From Vibrio panuliri (GTDB taxonomy: Bacteria; Pseudomonadota; Gammaproteobacteria; Enterobacterales; Vibrionaceae), in the NCBI RefSeq assembly GCF_009938205.1, contig NZ_AP019655.1, forward strand, positions 1,054,001-1,118,000: DNA of 64,000 nucleotides. Direction: 5' to 3'. This document shows positions 35,052-43,580 of the stretch, one piece after another. The position numbers were made by a program, and so were the translations under genes. The notes below the pieces were generated by a model. The model was not told the DNA's origin and ran no database searches. It worked only from the letters and a program-made list of their open reading frames with translations. Position 1 is the stretch's first letter. Each line of letters starts with the position of its first letter.

Positions 35052-36449
35052 ATGTTAAAATTCCTTGAACAAGTCCGGAAGCCTACCCTCGACCTTCCTG
35101 TCGAAGTGCGTAGAAAAATGTGGTTCAAACCATTTATCCAATCTTACCTAGTGGTATTTATTGGCTATTTGACCATGTACCTAATTCGTAAAAACTTCAA
35201 CGTCGCGCAAAACGACATGATCTCAACTTACGGCTTGTCGATGACAGACCTAGGTTTGATCGGTCTGGGTTTCTCGATTACTTACGGTATCGGTAAAACC
35301 GTAGTTTCCTACTACGCCGATGGTAAGAACACCAAGCAATTCCTTCCTTTCATGCTTATCCTTTCTGGTCTGGCAATGCTTGGTTTCAGCTTCAGTATGG
35401 GTGGCGGCAGCGCAAGTTTATTCTTGATGGTGGCATTCTACGGATTAAGTGGCTTCTTCCAGAGTACTGGTGGCCCTTCTAGTTACTCAACCATCACCAA
35501 GTGGACACCGCGTAACAAGCGTGGTTCTTACCTAGGCCTTTGGAACATGTCGCACAACGTAGGTGGTGCAGGTGCTGCAGGTGTGGCTCTATTCGGTGCC
35601 AACTACCTGTTTGACGGTCACGTTATCGGCATGTTCGTATTCCCTTCTATCATCGCGATCATCGTCGGTTTTATCGGTATGCGTTTTGGTAGTGACTCTC
35701 CAGAAGCATACGGTCTAGGTAAAGTAGAAGAACTATTTGATGAACCAGTTAGCGAAGAAGATGAAGCGGCTGAAGAAAATCAAATGACTAAGAAAGAGAT
35801 CTTTGTTGAATACGTTCTAAAAAACAAAGTGATCTGGCTACTTTGCTTCGCAAACATCTTCCTCTACATCGTGCGTATCGGTATCGACCAATGGTCAACG
35901 GTTTACGCTTACCAAGAACTGGGGCTATCAAAAGAAGCAGCAATCTCTGGCTTTACCCTGTTCGAAGTTGGCGCGCTAGTCGGCACGCTGATGTGGGGTT
36001 ACCTGTCTGACCTTGCCAACGGTCGCCGTGCGCTAGTGGCTTGTGTTTCTTTGGGCTTGATCATCGTATCACTTGAGTTCTACCAACACGCAACAAGCGA
36101 ATTCATGTACCTAGCGTCGCTATTTGTTCTTGGCTTCCTAGTGTTTGGTCCTCAACTTCTTATCGGTGTTGCCGCAGTTGGCTTTGTTCCTAAAAAAGCA
36201 ATCAGTGTGGCTGATGGTGTAAAAGGCACATTCGCTTACCTAATTGGTGACAGCTTCGCCAAGCTGGGTCTAGGTATGATTGCAGACGGTACGCCAATCT
36301 TCGGCCTAACTGGTTGGAAAGGCACGTTCGCAGCCCTAGATACCTCCGCCATGGTTTGTATTGTTTTGCTTGCTTTCGTTGCTATCGCGGAAGAGAAAAA
36401 GATTCGTCAAAACAAGAAGAAGCTTGAACTTACAGAAAACCAAGCTTAA
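35052..36449 (+). CDS. uhpT: Hexose-6-phosphate:phosphate antiporter
   Basis: Inner-membrane MFS/OPA antiporter importing glucose-6-phosphate and related sugar phosphates in exchange for phosphate. 465 residues from the ATG at 35052, whose opening (MLKFLEQVRKPTLDLPVEVR) is almost the same as E. coli UhpT; the longer upstream reading lacks similarity. About 12 helices; FIGYLTMYLIRKNFNVAQND near 35-54 carries the Arg needed for phosphate binding, and YADGKNTKQFLPFML is typical. Followed by a strong hairpin and then uhpABC on the same strand, so the order is uhpT-uhpA-uhpB-uhpC rather than the E. coli uhpA-B-C-T. Confidence 0.96.
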   Translation: MLKFLEQVRKPTLDLPVEVRRKMWFKPFIQSYLVVFIGYLTMYLIRKNFNVAQNDMISTYGLSMTDLGLIGLGFSITYGIGKTVVSYYADGKNTKQFLPFMLILSGLAMLGFSFSMGGGSASLFLMVAFYGLSGFFQSTGGPSSYSTITKWTPRNKRGSYLGLWNMSHNVGGAGAAGVALFGANYLFDGHVIGMFVFPSIIAIIVGFIGMRFGSDSPEAYGLGKVEELFDEPVSEEDEAAEENQMTKKEIFVEYVLKNKVIWLLCFANIFLYIVRIGIDQWSTVYAYQELGLSKEAAISGFTLFEVGALVGTLMWGYLSDLANGRRALVACVSLGLIIVSLEFYQHATSEFMYLASLFVLGFLVFGPQLLIGVAAVGFVPKKAISVADGVKGTFAYLIGDSFAKLGLGMIADGTPIFGLTGWKGTFAALDTSAMVCIVLLAFVAIAEEKKIRQNKKKLELTENQA

Positions 36450-36453
36450 CCAA

Positions 36454-36484
36454 CTCGCGCGCTTTGCCAGTCAAAGCGCGCGAG
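36454..36484 (+). terminator. Perfect 13-bp hairpin after uhpT
   Basis: CTCGCGCGCTTTG (36454-36466) pairs with CAAAGCGCGCGAG (36472-36484) over a five-base loop. Very GC-rich and stable but without a U-run, so it may be a terminator of reduced strength or a 3'-end processing/stability structure that insulates uhpT from uhpABC. Confidence 0.7.
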
Positions 36485-36633
36485 ATCATTAAATTAACTC
36501 GGTCAATTTAGTATCATTGTCGGTTCTTATTGAGCTCTCTATATCAAAAGGTGCCAAAGGATTGTCTCCTATTACGCGCCAATTGGTATTGAGCTCATTT
36601 TCGTTTGTGTATTGCTGAAGTTTGGTATTTAAG

Positions 36634-37242
36634 ATGATTAACGTAGCGCTTGTTGATGACCATGTCATTGTTCGTTCTGGATTTGCTCAACTGCTGAGCC
36701 TAGAAACAGACATGAATGTTGTAGGTGAATTTAGCTCGGTAGCAGAAGCTCGAGTAGGATTACCTGCGTGCAAGCCTGATGTGGTGATCTTAGATATCTC
36801 GATGGCAGACGAAAGTGGGCTTACCCTACTCTCCGATATTCCTTCAGGTATTGCTTGTGTCATGCTCAGTGTGCATGACTCACCAGCGATGGTTGAAAAA
36901 TCACTCAAACTGGGGGCGAAAGGTTATTTGAGTAAACGTTGTAGTCCAGATGAGTTGATTCAAGCGGTTAAAACCAGTGCATCTGGAGGTTGTTACCTAA
37001 CGCCGGATATCGCTTTGAAATTAGCGACGCCAAGTGATAAAACCACCATGCTGACTCACCTCACTCGTCGCGAAAATGAAGTATGCCAATTGCTGACTCG
37101 CGGTTTAGATGTGAAATCCATTGCTGCTGAGCTTGGCCTAAGCCATAAAACGGTTCACGTTCATCGTGCAAACGCAATGGATAAGCTTGGCGTAAAAAAC
37201 AACGTTGAACTTGCCAAACTGTTTACGCAAGAGTCGTTTTAA
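36634..37242 (+). CDS. uhpA: Response regulator UhpA
   Basis: Transcription activator of uhpT. 202 residues from the ATG at 36634 (MINVALVDDHVIVRSGFAQL); the TTG four codons earlier is less likely because UhpA of E. coli starts at the equivalent Met. Receiver domain: Asp8/Asp9, phospho-acceptor Asp54 in VILDISMAD, and Lys in LSKRCSPDEL. C-terminal LuxR-type helix-turn-helix: RRENEVCQLLTRGLDVKSIA and LSHKTVHVHRANAMDKLGVK near 165-184. Its stop overlaps the uhpB start by one base (TAATG), indicating coupled translation with its kinase. Confidence 0.95.
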   Translation: MINVALVDDHVIVRSGFAQLLSLETDMNVVGEFSSVAEARVGLPACKPDVVILDISMADESGLTLLSDIPSGIACVMLSVHDSPAMVEKSLKLGAKGYLSKRCSPDELIQAVKTSASGGCYLTPDIALKLATPSDKTTMLTHLTRRENEVCQLLTRGLDVKSIAAELGLSHKTVHVHRANAMDKLGVKNNVELAKLFTQESF

Positions 37243-38741
37243 TGCGTAGCAACACCATCACCTCTATTTGCGGCTTATTCACGACTGGATGCTCGTGGTT
37301 CTGTCTGTGGGTGATCGCTTATTACTTTGTTAACGATGCGGAGCTCGCGATCTTGCTGTTCCCCTTCGCATTGCGTTTGGGGTTAACACTGCACACGCGC
37401 ACAAAGTATTGGACAACAATTTATCTTGCCGAGTGGGGATTGACCGTTGCACTCGCTCTGCTTCTAGAACAACCACAATGGTTGATGGTGTTAGTTGCTA
37501 GCGTATTAAGTATTCCAGTGGTTTACTTTGCTAAACGCTATTACAAAGGCGATCAAAACCAACGCTTGGTGGTTATGGCTGTCGTATTGCTCGTCACGTC
37601 TTGCATTAACGTGCTTGCGGTTGGCTATCATGTTCAATCTGTCTACATGGTATGGCTGGCAAGCATTGCTGGCGGATTGTTGGTTCTGCCAATGTGCTAC
37701 CTACTTTGGAATTATCTCTTCCAAAGCCCTTGGTCGCCACTGACCTCGAACTTGTTAGCGAATGAAGTCCAATTCAAAGTTCGTCATATCCTGCTTTATA
37801 GTTTGCTATTGGTTGCGAGCATTTTGGTTCAAACCAGCTTGCCGGATGAACTCGCTCGATTTGCGCCTTTCTGTATGGCAATCCCAATCATAGTGCTTGC
37901 GCTGCGCTACGGTTGGCAAGGCGCACTGCTTGCGACCATGTTAAACAGTATCGCCCTAATTGCTGCGCGGAGCGGTGTATCAAACCTAGAGATCACTGAC
38001 CTTCTGTTGTCCCTTTCGGCACAAACTTTAACAGGCATTATGCTTGGTTTAGCGGTGCAAAAACAAAAAGATCTCAACCAAAAACTTCGGGGCGAGTTAT
38101 CCAGAAACCAAACCTTGTCTCGCCAGCTTATTCAAGCGGAGGAGTCGGTACGTCGTGACGTAGCAAGAGAGCTTCACGATGAGATTGGTCAAAACATCAC
38201 AGCAATTCGTACTCAAGCGAGCATCATTAAGCGTGTAGATAATGCAGAAATGAACACGCGCTGCGCCGATATGATCGAACATTTGTCGCTCAATGTTTAC
38301 GACACCACTAAACACTTGCTGAGCAAACTACGCCCGAAAATGCTCGATGATTTGGATTTGAAAGAATCCGTTCACCAGTTAACACGTGAAATGGAGTTCG
38401 ACAATCATGGCACCCACGTTGTCATTGATTGGCAAGGTGACTATGAGTCTCTGGGCGACACATTAAAAGTCACCCTATTCCGCCTGTGCCAAGAAGCGTT
38501 AAACAACGCTGCCAAGTACGCAAATGCGACGTCTATCGTTATCGAGCTGTCTATTGAAGAGAACATTTCATTAAACATCGCTGACAATGGCATTGGTTTT
38601 AAAACCGAAGACTGCATGACAGGCATGGGCGTGCGCGGCATGCAAGAACGCGTGCAAGCGCTTGGTGGAAAAATGTATATCTACTCTTTGAGCGATCACG
38701 TGGAAGGCACTCAAATCGCCATCACATTACCTAAGGTATAA
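37242..38741 (+). CDS. uhpB: Sensor histidine kinase UhpB
   Basis: Membrane histidine kinase of 499 residues. The N-terminal half has eight or so hydrophobic segments (about 10-275) and senses external hexose phosphate through UhpC. The phospho-acceptor is His312 in ARELHDEIGQN (E. coli UhpB uses His313), in a HisKA_3-type domain. The ATP-binding domain shows RLCQEALNNAAKYANATSIV and DNGIGFKTED, then GMGVRGMQERVQALGGKM. Placed between uhpA and uhpC with one-base overlap and five-base gap, so the three form one operon. Confidence 0.95.
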   Translation: MRSNTITSICGLFTTGCSWFCLWVIAYYFVNDAELAILLFPFALRLGLTLHTRTKYWTTIYLAEWGLTVALALLLEQPQWLMVLVASVLSIPVVYFAKRYYKGDQNQRLVVMAVVLLVTSCINVLAVGYHVQSVYMVWLASIAGGLLVLPMCYLLWNYLFQSPWSPLTSNLLANEVQFKVRHILLYSLLLVASILVQTSLPDELARFAPFCMAIPIIVLALRYGWQGALLATMLNSIALIAARSGVSNLEITDLLLSLSAQTLTGIMLGLAVQKQKDLNQKLRGELSRNQTLSRQLIQAEESVRRDVARELHDEIGQNITAIRTQASIIKRVDNAEMNTRCADMIEHLSLNVYDTTKHLLSKLRPKMLDDLDLKESVHQLTREMEFDNHGTHVVIDWQGDYESLGDTLKVTLFRLCQEALNNAAKYANATSIVIELSIEENISLNIADNGIGFKTEDCMTGMGVRGMQERVQALGGKMYIYSLSDHVEGTQIAITLPKV

Positions 38742-38746
38742 CGAGC

Positions 38747-40087
38747 ATGTTTGGATTATTTCAGTCTCCGAGCTACAACCAAGCTCCCCTTAGCAAAGAG
38801 CAAGTGGATGAACGCTATCGATATTGGCGTCTGCATATCATGTTAGGTATGTATCTGGGCTATGCGGGCTTTTACTTTACCCGCAAAACATTCAACTATG
38901 CTGCACCAGCGATGATTGCCGATCTCGGTTTAGATAAAGCAGATATCGGTATGATTGGTACGCTTTTCTACATCACCTACGGTTTATCAAAGTTTATTTC
39001 AGGCACCATTTCTGACCGTTCTAATCCTCGCTTTTTCATGGGTGTCGGCTTAATCACGACGGGGTTGATCAATATCGCGTTTGGCTTCTCTAGCTCTTTA
39101 ATTGCACTCGCCGCACTATGGGTAATGAACGCTTGGTTTCAAGGCTGGGGTTGGCCTTCTTGCTCTAAGCTGCTTACCACTTGGTATTCACGCTCAGAGC
39201 GTGGCTTCTTGTGGGCTATTTGGAACACAGCCCATAACGTTGGTGGTGCTTTGATCCCGCTACTTGTTGGTTTTCTTACCATCCATTACAGCTGGCGTGA
39301 AGGCTTTATTGTGCCTGGCATTATCGGCGTGATTCTTGGTGTTGTAGTTTGTTGGCGCTTACGAGATAAACCAACAACTCAAGGTCTGCCGACTGTTGGT
39401 CAATGGCGTAACGATGCATTGGAACTTGCCCAAGAGAACCATGGACAAGGACTGAGCTACAAAGAAATCCTCAAGCAATACGTGTTCAACAACAAGTTTA
39501 TATGGTTGCTCGCATTTAGCTACGTACTGGTTTACATCGTGCGTACAGCAATCAATGACTGGGGTAACTTGTACCTAACAGAACAACACCACTACAGCCT
39601 AATCAATGCCAACGCGGCACTGTCGATGTTTGAAATCGGTGGTTTTGTTGGCTCTCTCGTAGCTGGTTGGGGCTCAGACAAATTATTCGGTGGTAACCGA
39701 GGTCCAATGAACCTCTTATTCGCAACTGGCATTTTCTTGTCTGTCGCTGCTCTGTGGTTGATGCCGTTAACCAATTTTGCGTTCCAAGCTGCGGGGTTGT
39801 TCTCTGTTGGCTTCTTCGTATTTGGCCCACAAATGTTGATTGGCATGGCTGCTGCGGAGTGTTCCCACAAAGATTCCGCAGGCGCTGCCACTGGCTTTGT
39901 TGGTCTTTTCGCCTACATGGGTGCCGCACTTTCTGGCTACCCATTAGCATTGATTCTTGAAGAGTACGGTTGGACTGGATTTTTCATCACTATCTCGGTA
40001 TGCGCAGCCGTTATTGGCTTGCTGTTATTACCATTCTTGCAGGCTCAGCCTACGAGAAAACCGCTCGCTCCCAAGCTTAGGTTGTAG
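38747..40087 (+). CDS. uhpC: Hexose-phosphate receptor UhpC
   Basis: MFS/OPA-family membrane protein of 446 residues, related to UhpT but acting as the external glucose-6-phosphate receptor that switches on UhpB. About 12 helices; landmarks are YLGYAGFYFTRKTFNYAAPA near 36-55, WFQGWGWPSCSKLLTTWYSR near 129-148 and WNTAHNVGGALIPLLVGF near 157-174. Last gene of uhpABC. No terminator is visible; right after it the DNA changes to insertion-sequence debris, so the original 3' end of the operon may have been lost. Confidence 0.93.
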   Translation: MFGLFQSPSYNQAPLSKEQVDERYRYWRLHIMLGMYLGYAGFYFTRKTFNYAAPAMIADLGLDKADIGMIGTLFYITYGLSKFISGTISDRSNPRFFMGVGLITTGLINIAFGFSSSLIALAALWVMNAWFQGWGWPSCSKLLTTWYSRSERGFLWAIWNTAHNVGGALIPLLVGFLTIHYSWREGFIVPGIIGVILGVVVCWRLRDKPTTQGLPTVGQWRNDALELAQENHGQGLSYKEILKQYVFNNKFIWLLAFSYVLVYIVRTAINDWGNLYLTEQHHYSLINANAALSMFEIGGFVGSLVAGWGSDKLFGGNRGPMNLLFATGIFLSVAALWLMPLTNFAFQAAGLFSVGFFVFGPQMLIGMAAAECSHKDSAGAATGFVGLFAYMGAALSGYPLALILEEYGWTGFFITISVCAAVIGLLLLPFLQAQPTRKPLAPKLRL

Positions 40088-40223
40088 ACCTCTCATTGGA
40101 GATGCAACTTCACGGCAAGACCAAATATAAAATCGGGTTAATCACGGTCACGCACACCGGGCTTAAAACTGGAGAATTGATTGCGTTAGCGGTATACAGG
40201 ATGTACCCGACGGACCGTAGTAA

Positions 40224-40620
40224 CTAATGTTTGAAGTCCCATGGGAGGAGTGAGCCGACATCTGGTTCAGGCTTTGCCAACTCCTGTATCGATTTTCCCA
40301 TATAGTCGTAGAGGATAAGATCATCCGCCACTACGGCCTCTATACCGCCGTAAAGAATTGCGCTGGCGTCAGCACCATTTGAGTATTGGCGAAAAGCCAG
40401 TTTTCCTGAAAATAACTAGCGGTTTTATTGCATGGTCAGCGAGATTGTTATCGATAGATAAGTGGCCATCATCAAGGTAGCGGATGAATTTAAGCCATTG
40501 ACTAGCAACATACTTGATGACTCTCCCTAGTGGACTCGACTCAAGTATGGATGAGGTAATCAACCAGTGGTAGCGTTCATCAACGTCTAAGGGAATAAAG
40601 CTGTTGTCGCTATCTTTCCT
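40224..40620 (-). pseudogene. Remnant of IS66-type transposase (TnpC C-terminus)
   Basis: Minus-strand reading from about 40620 gives VDERYHWLITSSILESSPLG, then VIKYVASQWLKFIRYLDDGH and LSIDNNLADHAIKPLVIFRK, the C-terminal IS66 TnpC pattern. The frame breaks near 40385 (a change of frame gives NWLFANTQM and then GADASAILYGGIEAVVADDL) and ends with LLPWDFKH at the stop at 40224-40226, the LLPW ending typical of IS66. The N-terminal two thirds and the accessory genes tnpA/tnpB are missing. Inactive by frameshift and truncation. Confidence 0.85.
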
Positions 40621-41045
40621 TACTTGGATTCAAGTTTCTCGATAAACACCTTATTAAAATCGTCAGAAGCAAGTGCTAAATCATCAAGAACAATGATATT
40701 TGATTCTAAATTCTTCTTGACGATCCACTTTCCCTTATCAGACTTATAGAACTCAATAAGTTGCTTGAGTTCTTCATCAGTATAAACTGACAAGCCTTTT
40801 ATATATGCATTCATATATCTCTTTTTACCATACTTAAAAACTGAGCCATAATTTGATTCGACATACTCCTCTGTCAATTTGGGATATAGTTTGAAAAGCT
40901 GTTTTTTGTATTCCACAAAGTAGTGCGCCACTGTTTGCTCAAAGCCCAGAATTTGAGAAATCTCATTTTCCATCTTGCTTCTCTCCTCTGCTTGCAAAGG
41001 TAAAGAAGCCAATAGCAAGCAAAAACATAAAAGACCAACTTTCAC
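40620..41045 (-). CDS. Small exported protein resembling DUF2059
   Basis: 141 residues with a signal peptide at about 1-19 (MKVGLLCFCLLLASLPLQA). The C-terminal part, LSVYTDEELKQLIEFYKSDK near 87-106 followed by GKWIVKKN, matches the DUF2059 pattern of an EEL...FY-S motif. The start is GTG at 41045 after an excellent ribosome site (AAGGAGG, about five bases), which supports a real gene. It lies between two transposase remnants and is probably acquired. Function unknown; periplasmic location predicted. Confidence 0.75.
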   Translation of the reverse strand: MKVGLLCFCLLLASLPLQAEERSKMENEISQILGFEQTVAHYFVEYKKQLFKLYPKLTEEYVESNYGSVFKYGKKRYMNAYIKGLSVYTDEELKQLIEFYKSDKGKWIVKKNLESNIIVLDDLALASDDFNKVFIEKLESK

Positions 41046-41215
41046 TTGCCCTCCTTAACATGTGTAAGAAAAATTTACATCACCATCTGCTGAAGTAGAT
41101 AGCTTAATACCGAGTAGCTCTCGCATAGTTACTGATCGCCAATCATTGGGTTAAAGATGGTATATAATCAGCGGGAAACAATCGGTCTGCTCAGTCGTAA
41201 GAAATGGGTGAACGG

Positions 41216-41650
41216 TTACCCTTTTTTACAGGTGACTTGCGCAAAACCAGCAGGGAGATCCTCGGTCTCAAAAGATAGGTACAAAGATTCTGAAGTGTAC
41301 TTCGCCCAGAACTCTTTGCCTGCTTTTGTTGACTCATCTGGACATAACTCACTCATCCACTCAGCATAACTGGCTTCCATTTTGTCCCTTTCTGGGTAGT
41401 AGTTGCCACTGCGTTTCACCAGAGTGTAACGTAAGTTCAAGGTAGACTGGTCTTGTTTACCCATCTGGAAAACAGCACTAAGTCCTTTGGTACCGGAGTT
41501 CTTTTTCGGTGTCACGATTCGACTAATCGTCCAACCATGGTTTAACATTTCGTCAGTAGTTGCTAAATAAGTTTCAATTGCTGTCGTTTGGCTATCGTTA
41601 CAGCCAGATAGCGATAAAACTAATAACCCAGTAAAAGTGAAACGTTTCAT
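41216..41650 (-). CDS. Small putative lipoprotein
   Basis: 144 residues with a lipoprotein signal: MKRFTFTGLLVLSLSGC, lipobox LSGC with Cys17 as the modified residue. The mature part has Asn-Asp after the Cys (an Asp at +3 rather than +2), so outer-membrane sorting is possible. Two further Cys (ELCPDES, VTCKKG) may form a disulfide. I do not recognise the family. Ribosome site AGGTTA is moderate. Lies on the same strand as the DUF2059-like gene, both inside the insertion-sequence-flanked patch. Confidence 0.7.
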   Translation of the reverse strand: MKRFTFTGLLVLSLSGCNDSQTTAIETYLATTDEMLNHGWTISRIVTPKKNSGTKGLSAVFQMGKQDQSTLNLRYTLVKRSGNYYPERDKMEASYAEWMSELCPDESTKAGKEFWAKYTSESLYLSFETEDLPAGFAQVTCKKG

Positions 41651-42347
41651 TTTATAACCTGAATAAATACTAATTAAAAAGATACTTTATACCCAAGTGT
41701 TATTTTGTCCAATGCGCATATATTGAATATAACGTTCTGTCTCAATTTTGCTTATATTTTTCATTCTTAAGTTGCACTGTTTATTTTATTTTTTAATGGT
41801 AAATTTTATTTATTGTTATCGTATAGGTAACTTGATTTAATGAGCCAAATGTCTGCTGTTGGCGATATTTCAAAGGGTGAACTGTGGTGTGTTGATAACC
41901 TTTTGAGCAATACTGGCTACCACGATCACTATGAACGATAACTTCCTCTGGGAAACAGAGCCAGTGATAATACATCATGGAACAGTGTTGCCATCATTCT
42001 CGTATCCAGCAACCAACCGATTACTTGTCGTGAATAAAGGTCAATGAACACCGCAAAATACAGCTAGACTTCGCTTACGGCAAGATAGGTTATCTCTCTC
42101 GCCCATTTCTGATTCGGGTCCGTTGCACACTTAAACTTGCGTGCCGCTTTCGTCGTTAAATACTGACGCTTATGCTAGCTGCAATGGTTTTAACGTTATG
42201 GCTATCATCGTTCTCAGCCAGTTCTTTCTGGATGCGCCTTGTGGCGATGATTAGTCTAATACCTGAACACCTTAACGATACGGACAACACTGAAGCGCAA
42301 CAGGTGTTCGAGCAAACCGAACGACAGCTGATTTAGCCTACTTTTGG
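41651..42347. other. Gap between lipoprotein gene and tdh
   Basis: About 140 AT-rich bases upstream of the lipoprotein gene, then insertion-sequence debris from about 41790 to 42310. No intact gene and no terminator of tdh that I can see. Confidence 0.7.
41793..42310 (-). pseudogene. Remnant of IS3-family transposase (OrfB)
   Basis: Minus-strand reading from about 42270 gives RRIQKELAEN, then after a frame change QYLTTKAARKFKCATDPNQK and WAREITYLAVSEV, an in-frame stop, LYFAVFIDLYSRQVIGW with the first catalytic Asp, and after another break VIVHSDRGSQYCSKGYQ with the second Asp of the DDE integrase. The third catalytic region (Glu) is replaced by unrelated sequence. At least two frame changes and one stop make it inactive. 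OrfA is not seen. Confidence 0.85.
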
Positions 42348-43379
42348 TTATTCCCAATCCAGGATAACTTTGCCAGATTGCCCGCTACGCATAATATCGA
42401 AGCCTTTTTGGAAATCATCGACCTTGAATTGGTGAGTGATGACTGGCGTTAAATCGAGACCAGACTGGAGCACTGTCGCCATCTTGTACCATGTTTCGAA
42501 CATTTCGCGTCCGTAGATGCCTTTGATCACCAAGCCTTTAAAAATCACTTGGTTCCAATCAATTCCCATCTCCAAAGGTGGAAGTCCCAACAGTGCAATA
42601 CGACCGCCGTGGTTGATGGTTTTAAGCATGGAATCGAATGCTGATGGATTACCTGACATTTCTAGGCCCACATCAAACCCTTCTAACATGCCAAGATCAT
42701 CCATCAACTCCTCCAATGACTCATTAAGCGGGTTCACTGCACGTGTTACGCCTATCTTGCGTGCTAGATCCAATCGGTATTCGTTCACGTCAGTAATCAC
42801 TACGTAACGCGCGCCGGCGTGCTTGGCGACAGCGGCTGCCATAATACCGATAGGGCCAGCCCCCGTGATCAGCACATCTTCACCCACAAGATCAAAAGAA
42901 AGCGCCGTGTGAACCGCATTGCCAAACGGGTCAAAAATTGAAGCTAGGTCATCAGAAATGCTGTCAGGGATCTTAAACGCGTTAAACGCAGGAATCACAA
43001 GATATTCCGAGAAACAGCCAGTTCGATTTACCCCAACTCCAATTGTATTGCGGCAGAGATGGGTACGACCAGCACGACAATTGCGGCAATAACCACAGGT
43101 GATATGACCCTCGCCAGAAACACGGTCACCAACACTAAAGCCTCGAACTTCTTGACCAACACCGACAACTTCCCCTACATATTCGTGGCCGACAACCATG
43201 GGGACAGGAATGGTATTTTGTGACCATTCATCCCAGTTGTAGATATGGACGTCAGTGCCACAAATTGCTGTTTTCTTAATTTTGATCAGCAGGTCATTGT
43301 GTCCCATCACAGGCATATCGACTTCCGTCATCCAAATGCCTTCTTCTGGCTTTAGCTTTGATAATGCTCTAATTTTCAT
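42348..43379 (-). CDS. tdh: L-threonine 3-dehydrogenase
   Basis: NAD-dependent oxidation of L-threonine to 2-amino-3-ketobutyrate, a zinc medium-chain dehydrogenase. 343 residues from the ATG at 43379 (MKIRALSKLKPEEGIWMTEV), in line with E. coli Tdh; the longer upstream reading starts from TTG. Catalytic zinc ligands: Cys in AICGTDVH near 40 and His-Glu in VVGHEYVG near 65; structural zinc Cys residues in ITCGYCRNCRAGRTHLC near 93-109. Cofactor loop ITGAGPIGIMAAAVA near 173-187. Downstream of kbl with 201 bases between, a larger gap than usual for this operon. Confidence 0.96.
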   Translation of the reverse strand: MKIRALSKLKPEEGIWMTEVDMPVMGHNDLLIKIKKTAICGTDVHIYNWDEWSQNTIPVPMVVGHEYVGEVVGVGQEVRGFSVGDRVSGEGHITCGYCRNCRAGRTHLCRNTIGVGVNRTGCFSEYLVIPAFNAFKIPDSISDDLASIFDPFGNAVHTALSFDLVGEDVLITGAGPIGIMAAAVAKHAGARYVVITDVNEYRLDLARKIGVTRAVNPLNESLEELMDDLGMLEGFDVGLEMSGNPSAFDSMLKTINHGGRIALLGLPPLEMGIDWNQVIFKGLVIKGIYGREMFETWYKMATVLQSGLDLTPVITHQFKVDDFQKGFDIMRSGQSGKVILDWE

Positions 43380-43580
43380 ACTACACACCGACATTAATTT
43401 CGACACAGACAAGACGTTAGAATCTTTATATTAAAAATAGTTGATGCCCAAGCGACTTCAAGATTGATAGTTCAAAGTAAGGTAACTGGAAGAGCTATTA
43501 AGCGCAATTAGTTGCCTCTACCCAGCCTAGATTGAGTAGAGATTTTATTAGATTGGTGCGCTTTGTGACTCGAAATAGAG

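Noticed and set aside
34925..35128. 67-codon minus-strand open frame over the uhpT start
   Set aside because: Antisense to the secure uhpT start, with no supporting signals.
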